Positions 26,049 through 34,436 of a stretch of DNA of 64,000 nt are shown piece by piece. The first letter of the stretch is position 1. Each line of letters opens with the position of its first letter. Source of the stretch: JANNRR01 sp043736155 (GTDB lineage Bacteria; Pseudomonadota; Alphaproteobacteria; Rhodobacterales; Rhodobacteraceae); NCBI GenBank assembly GCA_043736155.1, contig JAYTDA010000037.1:7913-71912 (forward strand), written 5' to 3'. Position numbers and translations under genes: made by a program. The notes beneath the pieces are model-generated. The model saw only the letters and a program-made list of their open reading frames with translations, did not search any database and was not told the DNA's origin.

Positions 26049-26687
26049 ATGGATATGCGGAAACTGGTGCTGGCAGTGGGGGTGGCAGCAATGGCGACAG
26101 CCATACCGGCGGGGGCAGAAACAGACGATCCGTTTGCCGCGATCAAGCAGCTGATGGACAAGGCGGCCGGTCAGGGTGCCAATGCGCTGGATGACGCCGG
26201 AGCGGCGGTTGATGCCGCAACTGAAGCGCTGTCCGGCAATGAAACCGCCCCGGCGGACGAAGGTGCCACCGCCTCACCCGGAATGGTGACAGCGGGTGAT
26301 CCGATGTCGGTGGTGCTGGCGATGCAGGACTACGGCCTGTCGGCACGGCTGGAAACCGATGACGAAGGCGACCCGGTGATCCGCAGCAAATCCTCGGGGG
26401 CCAATACCAATGTCTATTTCTATGGCTGTGACGACAATGGCCAGGATTGCCGCTCCATCGCCTTCAGCGCCGGATTTGAACTGGATGCGGCCTTTACCGC
26501 CGATCAGGCCAATGCCTGGGACTCCGACAAGCGCTTTTCCAAAAGCTATGCGATGGAAGACGGCTCGGCCCAGATCGAGATGGATGTGAACCTGATGGGC
26601 GGCGGCATCACCGCTGAAAACTTCGCCGATGTCGTCGACTGGTGGGATTATTCGGTCGGGGAATACAAGACCTTCATCGGCTGGTGA
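26049..26687 (+). CDS. Secreted YbjN-domain protein
   Basis: The 212-residue product starts MDMRKLVLAVGVAAMATAIP, a signal peptide probably cleaved after AGA. An Ala-rich linker (residues ~40-75) precedes a YbjN-like domain with SVVLAMQDYGLSARLETDDEGDPVI, VYFYGCDDNGQDC and MGGGITAENFADVVDWWD. YbjN domains are associated with stress or motility regulation, but the role of exported versions is unknown. The 3' end overlaps the convergent glycosyltransferase gene by 14 bp. Confidence 0.82.
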   Translation: MDMRKLVLAVGVAAMATAIPAGAETDDPFAAIKQLMDKAAGQGANALDDAGAAVDAATEALSGNETAPADEGATASPGMVTAGDPMSVVLAMQDYGLSARLETDDEGDPVIRSKSSGANTNVYFYGCDDNGQDCRSIAFSAGFELDAAFTADQANAWDSDKRFSKSYAMEDGSAQIEMDVNLMGGGITAENFADVVDWWDYSVGEYKTFIGW

Positions 26688-27642
26688 CAGCGGACTGCGG
26701 CACCCCTGCGCTGCCGCTGAAAACCCGGGCCCGTGCCTCGTCAAGGCGCGGGTCGGCCCGCAGCAGCATGTTGGCTGCCGCCAGTTTTGCCACCATGCCC
26801 GGATGCGCCACCTGCACCACGTCGTGAAAGGCGATCAACGCCTCACGGCTGGCGGATTGATAGAAAGTGCGGCTTTCGTCCCGCCCGGAATAGGCCCCCA
26901 GCCGGGCCCGGTATTCGACCTGGGTCAGCCAGTCGTCGCGGTCATGGGCGTGATAATGCAGCAGTGCAATCTCGTCACAGAACGGAATGCCCGGAAGTTT
27001 CTTGCCCTGGATCCGTGGGACATGCAGCCGGGGCTGAAACCCCGGCAAACCGGTGCGGCTGATGGCTTTGCCGACCGAATGGCTCAGCATACCCCGGTTC
27101 AGGGCAACGGCATGGCTGCCAAACAGATCGTGCAGCGTCGCACCCTGGCCCTCGCCCGGCACCGGGGCGCGGAAATGGCTGGGGGCGGTGCCATCCGGGT
27201 TGATCAGCGCCTCGTGCGGCCGCAACCGCAGATAGGGCTGGTGGCTGGATACCCGGGCCAGCAGCCTGCCCATCGCCTGGCTCCACGGCCCGGTGTCGCC
27301 GGTGGCGCGGACCGGCCACAGGAACTCGTCACAATCGATATGGGCCAGCCAGTCCACCTTGGCGCGCAGATAGGCATGGCGCGCATTATAGACCTGGCGC
27401 ACGGTTTTCAGATCGGGGCGAAAGCCCTTGAGCTTGGCCCAGTGCTTGTCGTGGCAGCGCAACACCTTGACCCGGTCGATGCCGTCAATGGCATTGGCCG
27501 CAGGGTCGTCGGGGTCGTCGAAATACAGCGCGATCCAGTCGGCCCCCAGTTCCAGATGCCAGGCCAGAAAGGTTTCAACCGCCCCAAGCGGCGCCTTGAG
27601 TTGTGTAACGATGCCCCAGGTCGGCAACCCCGCTTGCGCCAT
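26674..27642 (-). CDS. Glycosyltransferase family 2-like protein
   Basis: The 322-residue protein begins with a nucleotide-sugar-type domain, GIVTQLKAPLGAVETFLAWHLELGADWIALYFDD. A DxD-like metal motif lies in LAHIDCDEFLWPV. Proteins of this kind, predicted glycosyltransferases of the 'Glyco_tranf_2_4' type, are common in Rhodobacterales surface-polysaccharide loci. Here no other polysaccharide genes are adjacent. The stop is 2 bp from the transglycosylase start region, in the same direction. Confidence 0.8.
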   Translation of the reverse strand: MAQAGLPTWGIVTQLKAPLGAVETFLAWHLELGADWIALYFDDPDDPAANAIDGIDRVKVLRCHDKHWAKLKGFRPDLKTVRQVYNARHAYLRAKVDWLAHIDCDEFLWPVRATGDTGPWSQAMGRLLARVSSHQPYLRLRPHEALINPDGTAPSHFRAPVPGEGQGATLHDLFGSHAVALNRGMLSHSVGKAISRTGLPGFQPRLHVPRIQGKKLPGIPFCDEIALLHYHAHDRDDWLTQVEYRARLGAYSGRDESRTFYQSASREALIAFHDVVQVAHPGMVAKLAAANMLLRADPRLDEARARVFSGSAGVPQSAVTSR

Positions 27643-27644
27643 CG

Positions 27645-28829
27645 CTACAGCCCGGCCAACAGCTTTCTGGTCGGCCAGGCATCGGCGGGCAGCCCCAGCC
27701 GCGCCTGTTCCTTTTGCACGGCGATGCGGGTGGCAGCCCCCAGAATCCCGTCGATCTTGCCGACATCATGGCCGCGCGCCGCCAGCTTTTTCTGCAGTGC
27801 CACCATGTCGTCCGGGCTCAGCGCCGGGTCGGGGGACCCGGCATCATAGGGCGGTGCCCCTTCCAGCCTTGTGGCGAAATAGGCGGCGGTGGTGACATAG
27901 ACAAAGCTCTTGTTCCATTCGAACAACACCTTGAAATTCGGATAGACGATAAAGGCGGGCCCGTTGCGCCCCTGTGGCAGCAGGATCGAGCCTGACATCC
28001 CCCTGGCCAGCGGGCCACTGCGCCCCTCCACCCCCATCGCCGCCCATTGGCCGACCGGCAGGTCACGGTTCAACCCGGTCCGTGCCCAATCCAGCCCCTC
28101 GGGCACCACCACTTCCTGCATCCACGGCTGGTTCGGTTTCCAGCCAAAGGACGACAGCATCGCGGCCCCCGACAGCAGCGCATCGGGGATCGAGGTTTTC
28201 AGCGTGATCTTGCCATCGCCGTCACCATCAACCCCGCGTTCCAGAATGTCGCGCGGCAGCATCTGCACCATGCCGACTTCGCCGGCCCAGGCGCCGGTGG
28301 TGCGGGCAGGGTCGAAATCGCCCATTTCATACAGGGTCAGCGCCGCCAGCAGCTGCGGGCGGAACAGATCGGGGCGGCGGCAGTCATGCGCCAGTGTCAC
28401 CAGTGCATTCAGGGTGTTGAAATCGCCCTGTACCTGACCGAAATCGGTTTCAAACGCCCAGAACGCCGAGATCAGCCCCGGTGAAATGCCGTAATCCGCC
28501 TGCATCCGCTGAAACACCGCAGCATGTTTGCTGGCAGCGGCCTTGCCGTTCTGCATCCGGTTGTCGGAAATCAGCGACTGGGAAAACTCCAGAAAGGTCT
28601 TGCGAAACACCCCTTGTGACCGGTCGGCTTTCAGCACCCTGGCGTCGGGCCGGGCACCGGCGAAAAAGGCGTCGGTTGTCCCGGCATCGTGGCCGGCCCG
28701 GACCGCTTCGGCCCTGACCCCCGCCAACCAGCCGGAAAAATCGCCGCCACAGGGGGTCTGCTGTGCCGTCACCGGCGCAGCAGGGGTCAGCAACAGCGCA
28801 GCACTCAGCAACAGGGGGGCAATCTTCAT
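27645..28829 (-). CDS. Lytic murein transglycosylase (MltB family)
   Basis: The 394-residue precursor has a signal peptide (MKIAPLLLSAALLLTPAAPV, cleavage likely after VTA). The SLT_2 domain carries the catalytic Glu in FWAFETDFGQVQGDFNTLNAL and continues to VGMVQMLPRDILERGVDGDGD. A C-terminal peptidoglycan-binding domain covers residues ~325-394 (VALQKKLAARGHDVGKIDGIL). The start is ATG 28827-28829 with GGAGG upstream. It cleaves peptidoglycan with formation of 1,6-anhydromuramyl ends. Confidence 0.93.
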   Translation of the reverse strand: MKIAPLLLSAALLLTPAAPVTAQQTPCGGDFSGWLAGVRAEAVRAGHDAGTTDAFFAGARPDARVLKADRSQGVFRKTFLEFSQSLISDNRMQNGKAAASKHAAVFQRMQADYGISPGLISAFWAFETDFGQVQGDFNTLNALVTLAHDCRRPDLFRPQLLAALTLYEMGDFDPARTTGAWAGEVGMVQMLPRDILERGVDGDGDGKITLKTSIPDALLSGAAMLSSFGWKPNQPWMQEVVVPEGLDWARTGLNRDLPVGQWAAMGVEGRSGPLARGMSGSILLPQGRNGPAFIVYPNFKVLFEWNKSFVYVTTAAYFATRLEGAPPYDAGSPDPALSPDDMVALQKKLAARGHDVGKIDGILGAATRIAVQKEQARLGLPADAWPTRKLLAGL

Positions 28830-28967
28830 CGGGTCCTCCGGGATTTTGCCCAGCCTAGAACAGCTTGGCACCAGTGAAAAGCCGCAATGGCGCCCGGATT
28901 CTCTTTGCTTCTTGCGCTTGTTTTTCGAACAAATACTCAAAAAACCAACGGTCCCGCGCCGCCGCTG

Positions 28968-29882
28968 TCAGATCAGCGCCACCCCCACCACCAGCGCCAG
29001 CAGCAGCCCCCAGCTCCGCCACAGCGCCTGCACCGAGGCGTCGATCTCGGCGGCACCAATCGCGGCCCGGCCTTCGGGATGCACCAGGGGATAGTCCCGC
29101 ACTGCGCCATCATAGCTGCGCGGGCCGGACAGTTGCAGATCCAGACAGACCGCCATCGCCGCCTCGGGCCATCCGGCGTTCGGGGATCGGTGCAGCGGCG
29201 CATCGCGCCGCACCACCGGGCCCGCATCCGGCCTACCATGCACCAGCGCAATCAGCAAAGCTGTTACCCTTGCCGGGATCAGGTTCAACAGATCGTCCAG
29301 CCGCGCCGCCGCCCAGCCAAACTCCAGATGCCGCAGGGTGCGATAGCCCACCATGCTGTCGGCGGTGTTGGTGATCTTGTAGAGCAGCAACCCCGGCAGC
29401 CCAGCCACCAGAAACCACAAGGCCGGGGCCACCACCCCGTCTGACAGGTTTTCGGCGGCACTTTCAATCGCGCCGCGCGCCACGGCAGTGCCATCCATCC
29501 CCCTTGTATCGCGCGACACGATGCGCGCCACTGCCCGCCGCCCCTCGGGCAGACCCAGCCGCAGGGCACCTGCAACTGCGCCGACATGGTCCGCCAAGGA
29601 CCGTTGCGCCAGCAGCACAGCGGCAATCAACACCTGCCACAGCCAACCCAGCGGCAAGGCGGCAATCGCCGCCCCCAGCCCCAGCGCCCCCAGCCCCAGC
29701 ACCGCCATCACCAGGGTGCCCCGCGCCTTGCGGTGGGCGCCGCGATTGAACCTGGTATCGCACCAGCCGATCAGCCGCCCCATCAGCACCGCCGGATGCG
29801 GTACCCGGCGCCATAACCCGTCGGGTTCGCCGAACAGCGCATCCAGCAGCAGGGCACAGACCAGCAGGGCGGCGTGGCTCAT
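28968..29882 (-). CDS. cobD: Adenosylcobinamide-phosphate synthase (CbiB/CobD)
   Basis: A 304-residue integral membrane enzyme that joins aminopropanol or its phosphate to adenosylcobyric acid. The N-terminus LLLDALFGEPDGLWRRVPHP is diagnostic, as are DTRGMDGTAVARGAIESAAE and ENLSDGVVAPALW. Several membrane helices are visible. The cobC gene overlaps its start by 4 bp. The naming follows the Pseudomonas/Rhodobacter convention; the Salmonella name is cbiB. Confidence 0.95.
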   Translation of the reverse strand: MSHAALLVCALLLDALFGEPDGLWRRVPHPAVLMGRLIGWCDTRFNRGAHRKARGTLVMAVLGLGALGLGAAIAALPLGWLWQVLIAAVLLAQRSLADHVGAVAGALRLGLPEGRRAVARIVSRDTRGMDGTAVARGAIESAAENLSDGVVAPALWFLVAGLPGLLLYKITNTADSMVGYRTLRHLEFGWAAARLDDLLNLIPARVTALLIALVHGRPDAGPVVRRDAPLHRSPNAGWPEAAMAVCLDLQLSGPRSYDGAVRDYPLVHPEGRAAIGAAEIDASVQALWRSWGLLLALVVGVALI

Positions 29883-30874
29883 ATCCCGCCCCGCAGGTCA
29901 TCCAAGGCCAGCGCCAGCCGGGTCCAGGCGGCAGGGGTGCCGGGCAAACCCAGCCGCAACCAGCGCGGGTTGTAGGGGAAGCTGCGGCTCCAGATCCGGT
30001 GCGCCGCCAGCGCCTGTTGCCAGTGCGCCGCATCGGCGACCTGATACAGCCGGAACAGCCCGGTGCCGCCGACCAGCGGTGCCCCGTCCTGACTGGCCCC
30101 AACCATCTGGTCCAGACGGGCTGCATCGGCCCCCAGCCGCACCCGGGTTGCGCCAGCCCATGCATGATCCGCCAGCGCCTGTGCCCCGATCGCCAGCGCC
30201 GGGCCAGAGACCCGCCACGGCCCCAGCCTCTCTGCCAGCCGTGCCACCAGTTCCGGGTCACCGATGGCAAAACCCAGCCGCAAACCCGCCAGGCCCCAGA
30301 ACTTGCCAAAGCTCTTCAGCACCAGCACCCCGGGGTGCACCGCCAGCCCGATCAGACTGCGCTCCGGGGTGACATCGCAAAAACTTTCGTCGACAACCAG
30401 CACCCCCCCCGGATCCGGGGCAAAGAACCGACCATCCGGGTTGTTGGGATGCACAAACACCCGCGCCTGCCCCGGTTGCCCCGCCTGCCCCGGTTGCCCC
30501 GGTTGCCCCACGTCCCATCCGGCAGCCCGAAAGGCAGCTTCATGCTCATTGTAGGTCGGCTGGGCAATCTCGACCGAACCGGGGGCAATCAGGTGCGGAA
30601 TCGCCGCGATCAGCGCCGATGCCCCCGGTGCCGCCACAACGCCAGCCGCCGCAGGTACCCGCCAAAAGGTCCGTGCCGCTGCCTCCAGCGCCTGACCAGC
30701 GTTGGCGTCGGGCAGGTCGGTCCATGCCGAAGCGGGCAAGCGGCCGACCGGATAGGCGACCGGGTTGATGCCGGTGGACAGGTCCAGCCAATCGGCCCGC
30801 GCACCGCCATGGCGGGCAGCGGCGGCATCGATGCCGCCGCCATGGTCTCGGGTTTTCGGGTCTGCTGCCGCCAC
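29879..30874 (-). CDS. cobC: Threonine-phosphate decarboxylase-like cobalamin protein CobC
   Basis: A PLP-dependent enzyme of about 331 residues, expected to supply (R)-1-amino-2-propanol phosphate for cobalamin. DHGGGIDAAAARHGGARADWLDLSTGINP is the family N-terminus. The Schiff-base lysine lies in VLKSFGKFWGLAGLRLGFA. The start is taken as GTG 30872-30874; the frame stays open to a GTG at 30976. Unusually, a collagen-like GQPGQPGQAGQPGQ run interrupts the domain just before VFVHPNNPDGRFF. Confidence 0.88.
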   Translation of the reverse strand: MAAADPKTRDHGGGIDAAAARHGGARADWLDLSTGINPVAYPVGRLPASAWTDLPDANAGQALEAAARTFWRVPAAAGVVAAPGASALIAAIPHLIAPGSVEIAQPTYNEHEAAFRAAGWDVGQPGQPGQAGQPGQARVFVHPNNPDGRFFAPDPGGVLVVDESFCDVTPERSLIGLAVHPGVLVLKSFGKFWGLAGLRLGFAIGDPELVARLAERLGPWRVSGPALAIGAQALADHAWAGATRVRLGADAARLDQMVGASQDGAPLVGGTGLFRLYQVADAAHWQQALAAHRIWSRSFPYNPRWLRLGLPGTPAAWTRLALALDDLRGGI

Positions 30875-31123
30875 CTGCGATGCTCCGCCAATTCCGGCTT
30901 CTGCATAAGGATTTGGCGGCTGGGTGCAAGCCGCTGAGTCGTGGTGATCTGCGGCTGTCCGCGGGCAATTTCGCACGGATTGGCGGCAAAAGTGCCCTTT
31001 CCACCACTTTGGTGCCGCAAAACCGCCTGTCCAAAAGGTTAACTTGATTTTACCAAACCGTCAGGCATTCTGCCGGTCGGGGGAGGGTCCCCTTGCCAAC
31101 GGGCAGGGGACAGGAGTGGTGTG

Positions 31124-31477
31124 ATGTTGCAATTTCTGTCCAGCGAAGTGCGCGACGGTCTGGAAGCCGCGCGCAAACAGGCGCAGCGGCGGCGGTCGCG
31201 GATGTCGGTGCATGTCGGCGATGCGGTTTACCCGATCCTGCGCTATTGGCAAAACGGCCTGTCGATTGATGCCAGCCACTCAACCCATCTGCGCGGTCTG
31301 GTCGATCTGTATGACGGCCCGCGCCACATGACCCAGTGCCTGTTGGTGGCATCCACTGTGGAAAACGGCGAACTGGTCTGCGAGTTCAAGCGCAATACTG
31401 CGGCGCTGGATAAGGCTCCGCTGGATTTTGCCCGCGAAACCGAACGCCCGGTGGGGCTGTTGCCGCGCAAGTTCTGA
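31124..31477 (+). CDS. Conserved hypothetical protein, 117 residues
   Basis: I do not recognise a named family. The start ATG 31124 has an AGGAG site 7 bases upstream. The protein begins with a basic amphipathic helix (EVRDGLEAARKQAQRRRSRM), then a beta-rich part (VHVGDAVYPILRYWQNGLSI, STHLRGLVDLYDGPRHMTQC, GELVCEFKR). The layout resembles small PilZ-like alphaproteobacterial proteins, but the PilZ RxxxR motif is not clear. It lies divergent from cobC. Confidence 0.72.
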   Translation: MLQFLSSEVRDGLEAARKQAQRRRSRMSVHVGDAVYPILRYWQNGLSIDASHSTHLRGLVDLYDGPRHMTQCLLVASTVENGELVCEFKRNTAALDKAPLDFARETERPVGLLPRKF

Positions 31478-31532
31478 CAGCGGGTTGCGGAAATCCCGTT
31501 GATCTTGCGGCTGCACCATGTTGCTTGGTCAC

Positions 31533-31806
31533 ATGATCAGGTATCAAAACCTGATCGACCACCGCTTTGCCGCATTGGCAGACCCGACCCAGCGCGCCAT
31601 GGTCGAACGGCTGTCACGGAAAAAGCGGGCTGATCCGGTCCAGCAAGTCCGGGCGGGTCCGCACCTGCGCCTTGAAACCGGCAGCGCTGCGCTTCATTGA
31701 ATGCTGGCTGGCGGCGTGGGTGCAGCTGTGGGAAAGTTGGCTGGATCAGTTGGCGCTGCGGCTGGCGCAAGACGACGAACTGGCGAGGGAGAACCCGAAT
31801 GACTGA
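31533..31806 (+). pseudogene. ArsR-family regulator, inactivated by internal deletion and frameshift
   Basis: The first frame encodes MIRYQNLIDHRFAALADPTQ, then RAMVERLSR, the usual start of SRPBCC-linked ArsR regulators. The next frame (+1) continues with KSGLIRSSKSGRVRTCALKP and AALRFIECWLAAWVQLWESW, the normal C-terminal half. About 27 codons that should encode the DNA-recognition helices are missing at the joint near 31615. An upstream ATG at 31518 is also possible. The stop overlaps the downstream SRPBCC gene by 8 bp, as in intact pairs. The regulator cannot bind DNA normally. Confidence 0.85.
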
Positions 31807-32308
31807 CCAGACTGACCAGACTGACCCGACTGACCTGTCTGACCAGGTAGGCCCCAATGACCTGTTGCTGGTCCGCCGGCTGCAAGCGCCTCGGGCGCTG
31901 GTCTGGCGCTGCTGGACCGACCCGGCGCTGTTGCCGCAGTGGTTTTGCCCGAAACCCTGGTATGTCAGCGACGTTGTGTTGGAGTTGTTCCCCGGTGGCC
32001 GGTTCCGCAGCACGATGCACGGCCCGAATGGCGAGGAATTTCCCAACGAAGGCATGGTGCTGCAAGCGGTGCCGCAGGAAAAGCTGGTGTTCACCGATCT
32101 GATGTCAGCCGGGTTCCGCCCCAGTGACCCCGGCTTTTTCACCGCTGTGATCAAGCTGTATGACCATCCCGGCGGCGGCACCCACTATTCGGCACTGGCG
32201 ATGCACCGCACCCCGGCGGACCGGCAAAAACACGTTGAAATGGGGTTTGAAGGCGGCTGGGGGGCGGCAGCGGATCAACTGGACGCGCTGGCGCTGACTT
32301 TGAAATAG
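31799..32308 (+). CDS. SRPBCC (AHSA1-like) domain protein
   Basis: A 169-residue START/SRPBCC-fold protein: VRRLQAPRALVWRCWTDPAL, PKPWYVSDVVLELFPGGRF, KLVFTDLMSAGFRP and HVEMGFEGGWGAAADQLDAL match the AHSA1 family. Such proteins probably bind a hydrophobic ligand. The N-terminus is an imperfect repeat MTDQTDQTDPTDLSDQ from 9-bp DNA repeats. It overlaps the broken ArsR gene, with which it would normally form a regulated pair. Confidence 0.88.
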   Translation: MTDQTDQTDPTDLSDQVGPNDLLLVRRLQAPRALVWRCWTDPALLPQWFCPKPWYVSDVVLELFPGGRFRSTMHGPNGEEFPNEGMVLQAVPQEKLVFTDLMSAGFRPSDPGFFTAVIKLYDHPGGGTHYSALAMHRTPADRQKHVEMGFEGGWGAAADQLDALALTLK

Positions 32309-32412
32309 GATGTCCCATCCCGGGACACTATCTGGTCTATTCTTTTCAATGAGTTAGGGACGTGCTTTAACGAAAAATTGAGAATTGCGCGCCAGAGCAG
32401 GGGGGGCGGATG

Positions 32413-33441
32413 TCACCGCAGCGCATCCGCCATGTGGCACCCCTGCGGCACCCGATCCACCCCGTCCAGCACCAGATCCGCCATCACCCGTGCCACCATC
32501 GGGGCAATGCCAAAGCCGATCTTGAAGCCGCCATTGGCGATGAAATGCCCCGGCCGCCCTGGCCATTCCCCGAGCACCGGCGCACGGGTCGCGGCACGCG
32601 GCCGCAGCCCGGCCCAGCGCGCCACCACCGCTGCACCCGCCAGCGCAGGCACCAGCGCCACGGCGCGGCGGTGCAGGCTGTCGAGCAGGTGATCGGTGCC
32701 GGTGGCGGATTGATAGAGGCGTTCGCTGGTTGACCCCACGGCGACGGTGCCATCGTCGTGCGGCACGATATGCACCCCGTCGCCCTGGATCTGCGGCATA
32801 TCACGGGCATCGAACGCCAATGCCAGGGCCTGCCCCTTTTCACCCGAGCCGATGGGGTGGCCAAACGCCGCAGACAGATCAGCCAACCCATCGCTGCCGG
32901 TGGCCCAGATCAGCTTGCCGCTGTCCACCCCGTCGCCGATCACCAGATCACCGCCACCCGCGACAAAGGCGGCAGCCAGTGCTTCACAAGCACTGCGGGG
33001 ATGGATGCGGGCCGACAGGGTATCGTGGATCAGCAGGCCACTGGGGCCGACGGGTTCCCATCCGCCGGTTGCCGGCACCACCCGCCACTGCGCCTGCCCC
33101 TCCCACAGGCCCTGCGCCCGGTTGCCACGCGCCGCAGCCAGGGTTTCGCCCCCCAAAGGCACCGCCTGCAACCGGCCGGTGCGGGCATAGCCGGTGGCAA
33201 GGCCGCTGGCAGCCCCGACCCCGGCCCAAAAGACCTCGGCCATCAGCAACGCCTGCAACTGAAACGCCTTTTTCGCATTCCAGCTTTCCGGCACATGCGG
33301 TGCCAATGCGCCAACGATGCCGCCACTGGCGCCGGCACCGATGGCACACGCCTCGATCAGCCGGACCCGGGCGCCGCGTTGCAGGCATTCCCAGCCGATC
33401 GCCAGTCCAAACACCCCGCCGCCGCGTATCGTCAGATCCAT
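32413..33441 (-). CDS. FAD-dependent oxidoreductase, possible MnmC(o)-like
   Basis: A 342-residue DAO-family flavoprotein with the dinucleotide motif IRGGGVFGLAIGWECLQRGARVRLIEA and a C-terminal FAD segment ANGGFKIGFGIAPM. It resembles glycine oxidase/ThiO and the oxidase half of MnmC. The gene is divergent from an mnmD-like methyltransferase with only 63 bp between them, which favours an MnmC(o) role: removing the carboxymethyl group from cmnm5-(s2)U34 of tRNA. Family alone does not settle this. Confidence 0.8.
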   Translation of the reverse strand: MDLTIRGGGVFGLAIGWECLQRGARVRLIEACAIGAGASGGIVGALAPHVPESWNAKKAFQLQALLMAEVFWAGVGAASGLATGYARTGRLQAVPLGGETLAAARGNRAQGLWEGQAQWRVVPATGGWEPVGPSGLLIHDTLSARIHPRSACEALAAAFVAGGGDLVIGDGVDSGKLIWATGSDGLADLSAAFGHPIGSGEKGQALALAFDARDMPQIQGDGVHIVPHDDGTVAVGSTSERLYQSATGTDHLLDSLHRRAVALVPALAGAAVVARWAGLRPRAATRAPVLGEWPGRPGHFIANGGFKIGFGIAPMVARVMADLVLDGVDRVPQGCHMADALR

Positions 33442-33504
33442 CCGGCGCTCCCCACCCTCCCGCAGTCTCTTGCAGCGGCGCTGCCTTTGCGCGAATTAGG
33501 CCAT

Positions 33505-34233
33505 ATGGATGCCCAAGACCAGAGCCCTGCCCTGCGCTGGCAAGACACCCCGCTGGGAGCGGTGCCGGTGGCGGTGCGGTTTGGTGATCCCTATTTTTCG
33601 GTGGGCGGCGGGTTGGCGGAAACCGGGCATGTGTTTCACGCAGGCAACGACCTGCCTGCCCGGTTCAGCGACGGTTTCGCCATCGCCGAACTGGGGTTTG
33701 GCACCGGGCTCAATCTGCTGGCAACGCTGGCGTTGTGGGACAGGGCGGGGGTGGCGGGCCGGTTCCGCTATACCAGCTTTGAAGCCTTTCCGATGACGGC
33801 CGCGCAGACCGCGGCGGCACTGGCGGCGTTTTTGGACCTGGCAGACTGGGCAACCGGCCTGACGGCGGCACTGGCGCAGGGGCAGACCCGCTTTGCCCTC
33901 GGTGCCGCCGATGTTGACCTGGTGATCGGCGATGCGGGCCAGACCCTGCCGCTGTGGCAGGGCCGGGCTGATGCCTGGTTTCTCGATGGCTTTTCCCCGG
34001 CCTGCAATCCTGACATGTGGACGGCAAGCCTGATGGCAGAGGTGGCAAACCATACCGCGCCGATGGGCAGCTTTGCCACCTATAGTGCAGCAGGCAATGT
34101 GCGGCGGGGGTTGCAGGCCGCAGGCTTTCAGGTACAGCGGGTGGCAGGCTACGGCCGCAAACGCCACATGACCCGGGGTCGGCTGCCAGTGGCTGATCCC
34201 ACAGCGGCAAGGCCGGAATCAGGCGCAGAATGA
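33505..34233 (+). CDS. mnmD: tRNA (mnm5s2U34) methyltransferase MnmD
   Basis: A 242-residue SAM-dependent methyltransferase matching the N-terminal half of MnmC. LRWQDTPLGAVPVAVRFGDP and YFSVGGGLAETGHVFHAGND start the family pattern. The SAM-binding loop is IAELGFGTGLNLLATL. AWFLDGFSPACNPDMW is the DUF752/MnmD signature. It completes mnm5 modification of the tRNA wobble uridine. A short gene follows, overlapping its stop. Confidence 0.93.
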   Translation: MDAQDQSPALRWQDTPLGAVPVAVRFGDPYFSVGGGLAETGHVFHAGNDLPARFSDGFAIAELGFGTGLNLLATLALWDRAGVAGRFRYTSFEAFPMTAAQTAAALAAFLDLADWATGLTAALAQGQTRFALGAADVDLVIGDAGQTLPLWQGRADAWFLDGFSPACNPDMWTASLMAEVANHTAPMGSFATYSAAGNVRRGLQAAGFQVQRVAGYGRKRHMTRGRLPVADPTAARPESGAE

Positions 34234-34436
34234 CCAGACCCAACACCCGCAAAAACCTTGCGCCGAGGATTGCGGCGGCGCTGGCCAACGGGGTGCCGAT
34301 CCGCTGGCGTGAAGTGGCAAAGGCATCGGCAGTGCACCCCCTTGCCGGTCTGCAACCGGTTATTGTCGCCGCCAACGGGGCACCAGCAGGGATTGTCACC
34401 CTGTGGCACAGCCGCACCATGGGGCAGCCGACATGA
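34230..34436 (+). CDS. Hypothetical small protein, 68 residues
   Basis: The product (MTRPNTRKNLAPRIAAALAN..., basic N-terminus) matches no family I recognise. The frame is bounded by ATGA overlaps on both sides: its ATG within the mnmD stop and its stop overlapping the EamA start. That spacing argues it is translated. The segment VIVAANGAPAGIVTLWHS is beta-like. It may be a small partner of either neighbour; no function can be assigned. Confidence 0.65.
   Translation: MTRPNTRKNLAPRIAAALANGVPIRWREVAKASAVHPLAGLQPVIVAANGAPAGIVTLWHSRTMGQPT

Noticed and set aside
30870..31090. Cobalamin-riboswitch-like text upstream of cobC
   Set aside because: Fragments such as AAAGGG and GCCCGCGGAC occur in the right order on the minus strand, but the conserved core and the AGCCAGGAGACCTGCC-type box are not present, so no riboswitch is called.
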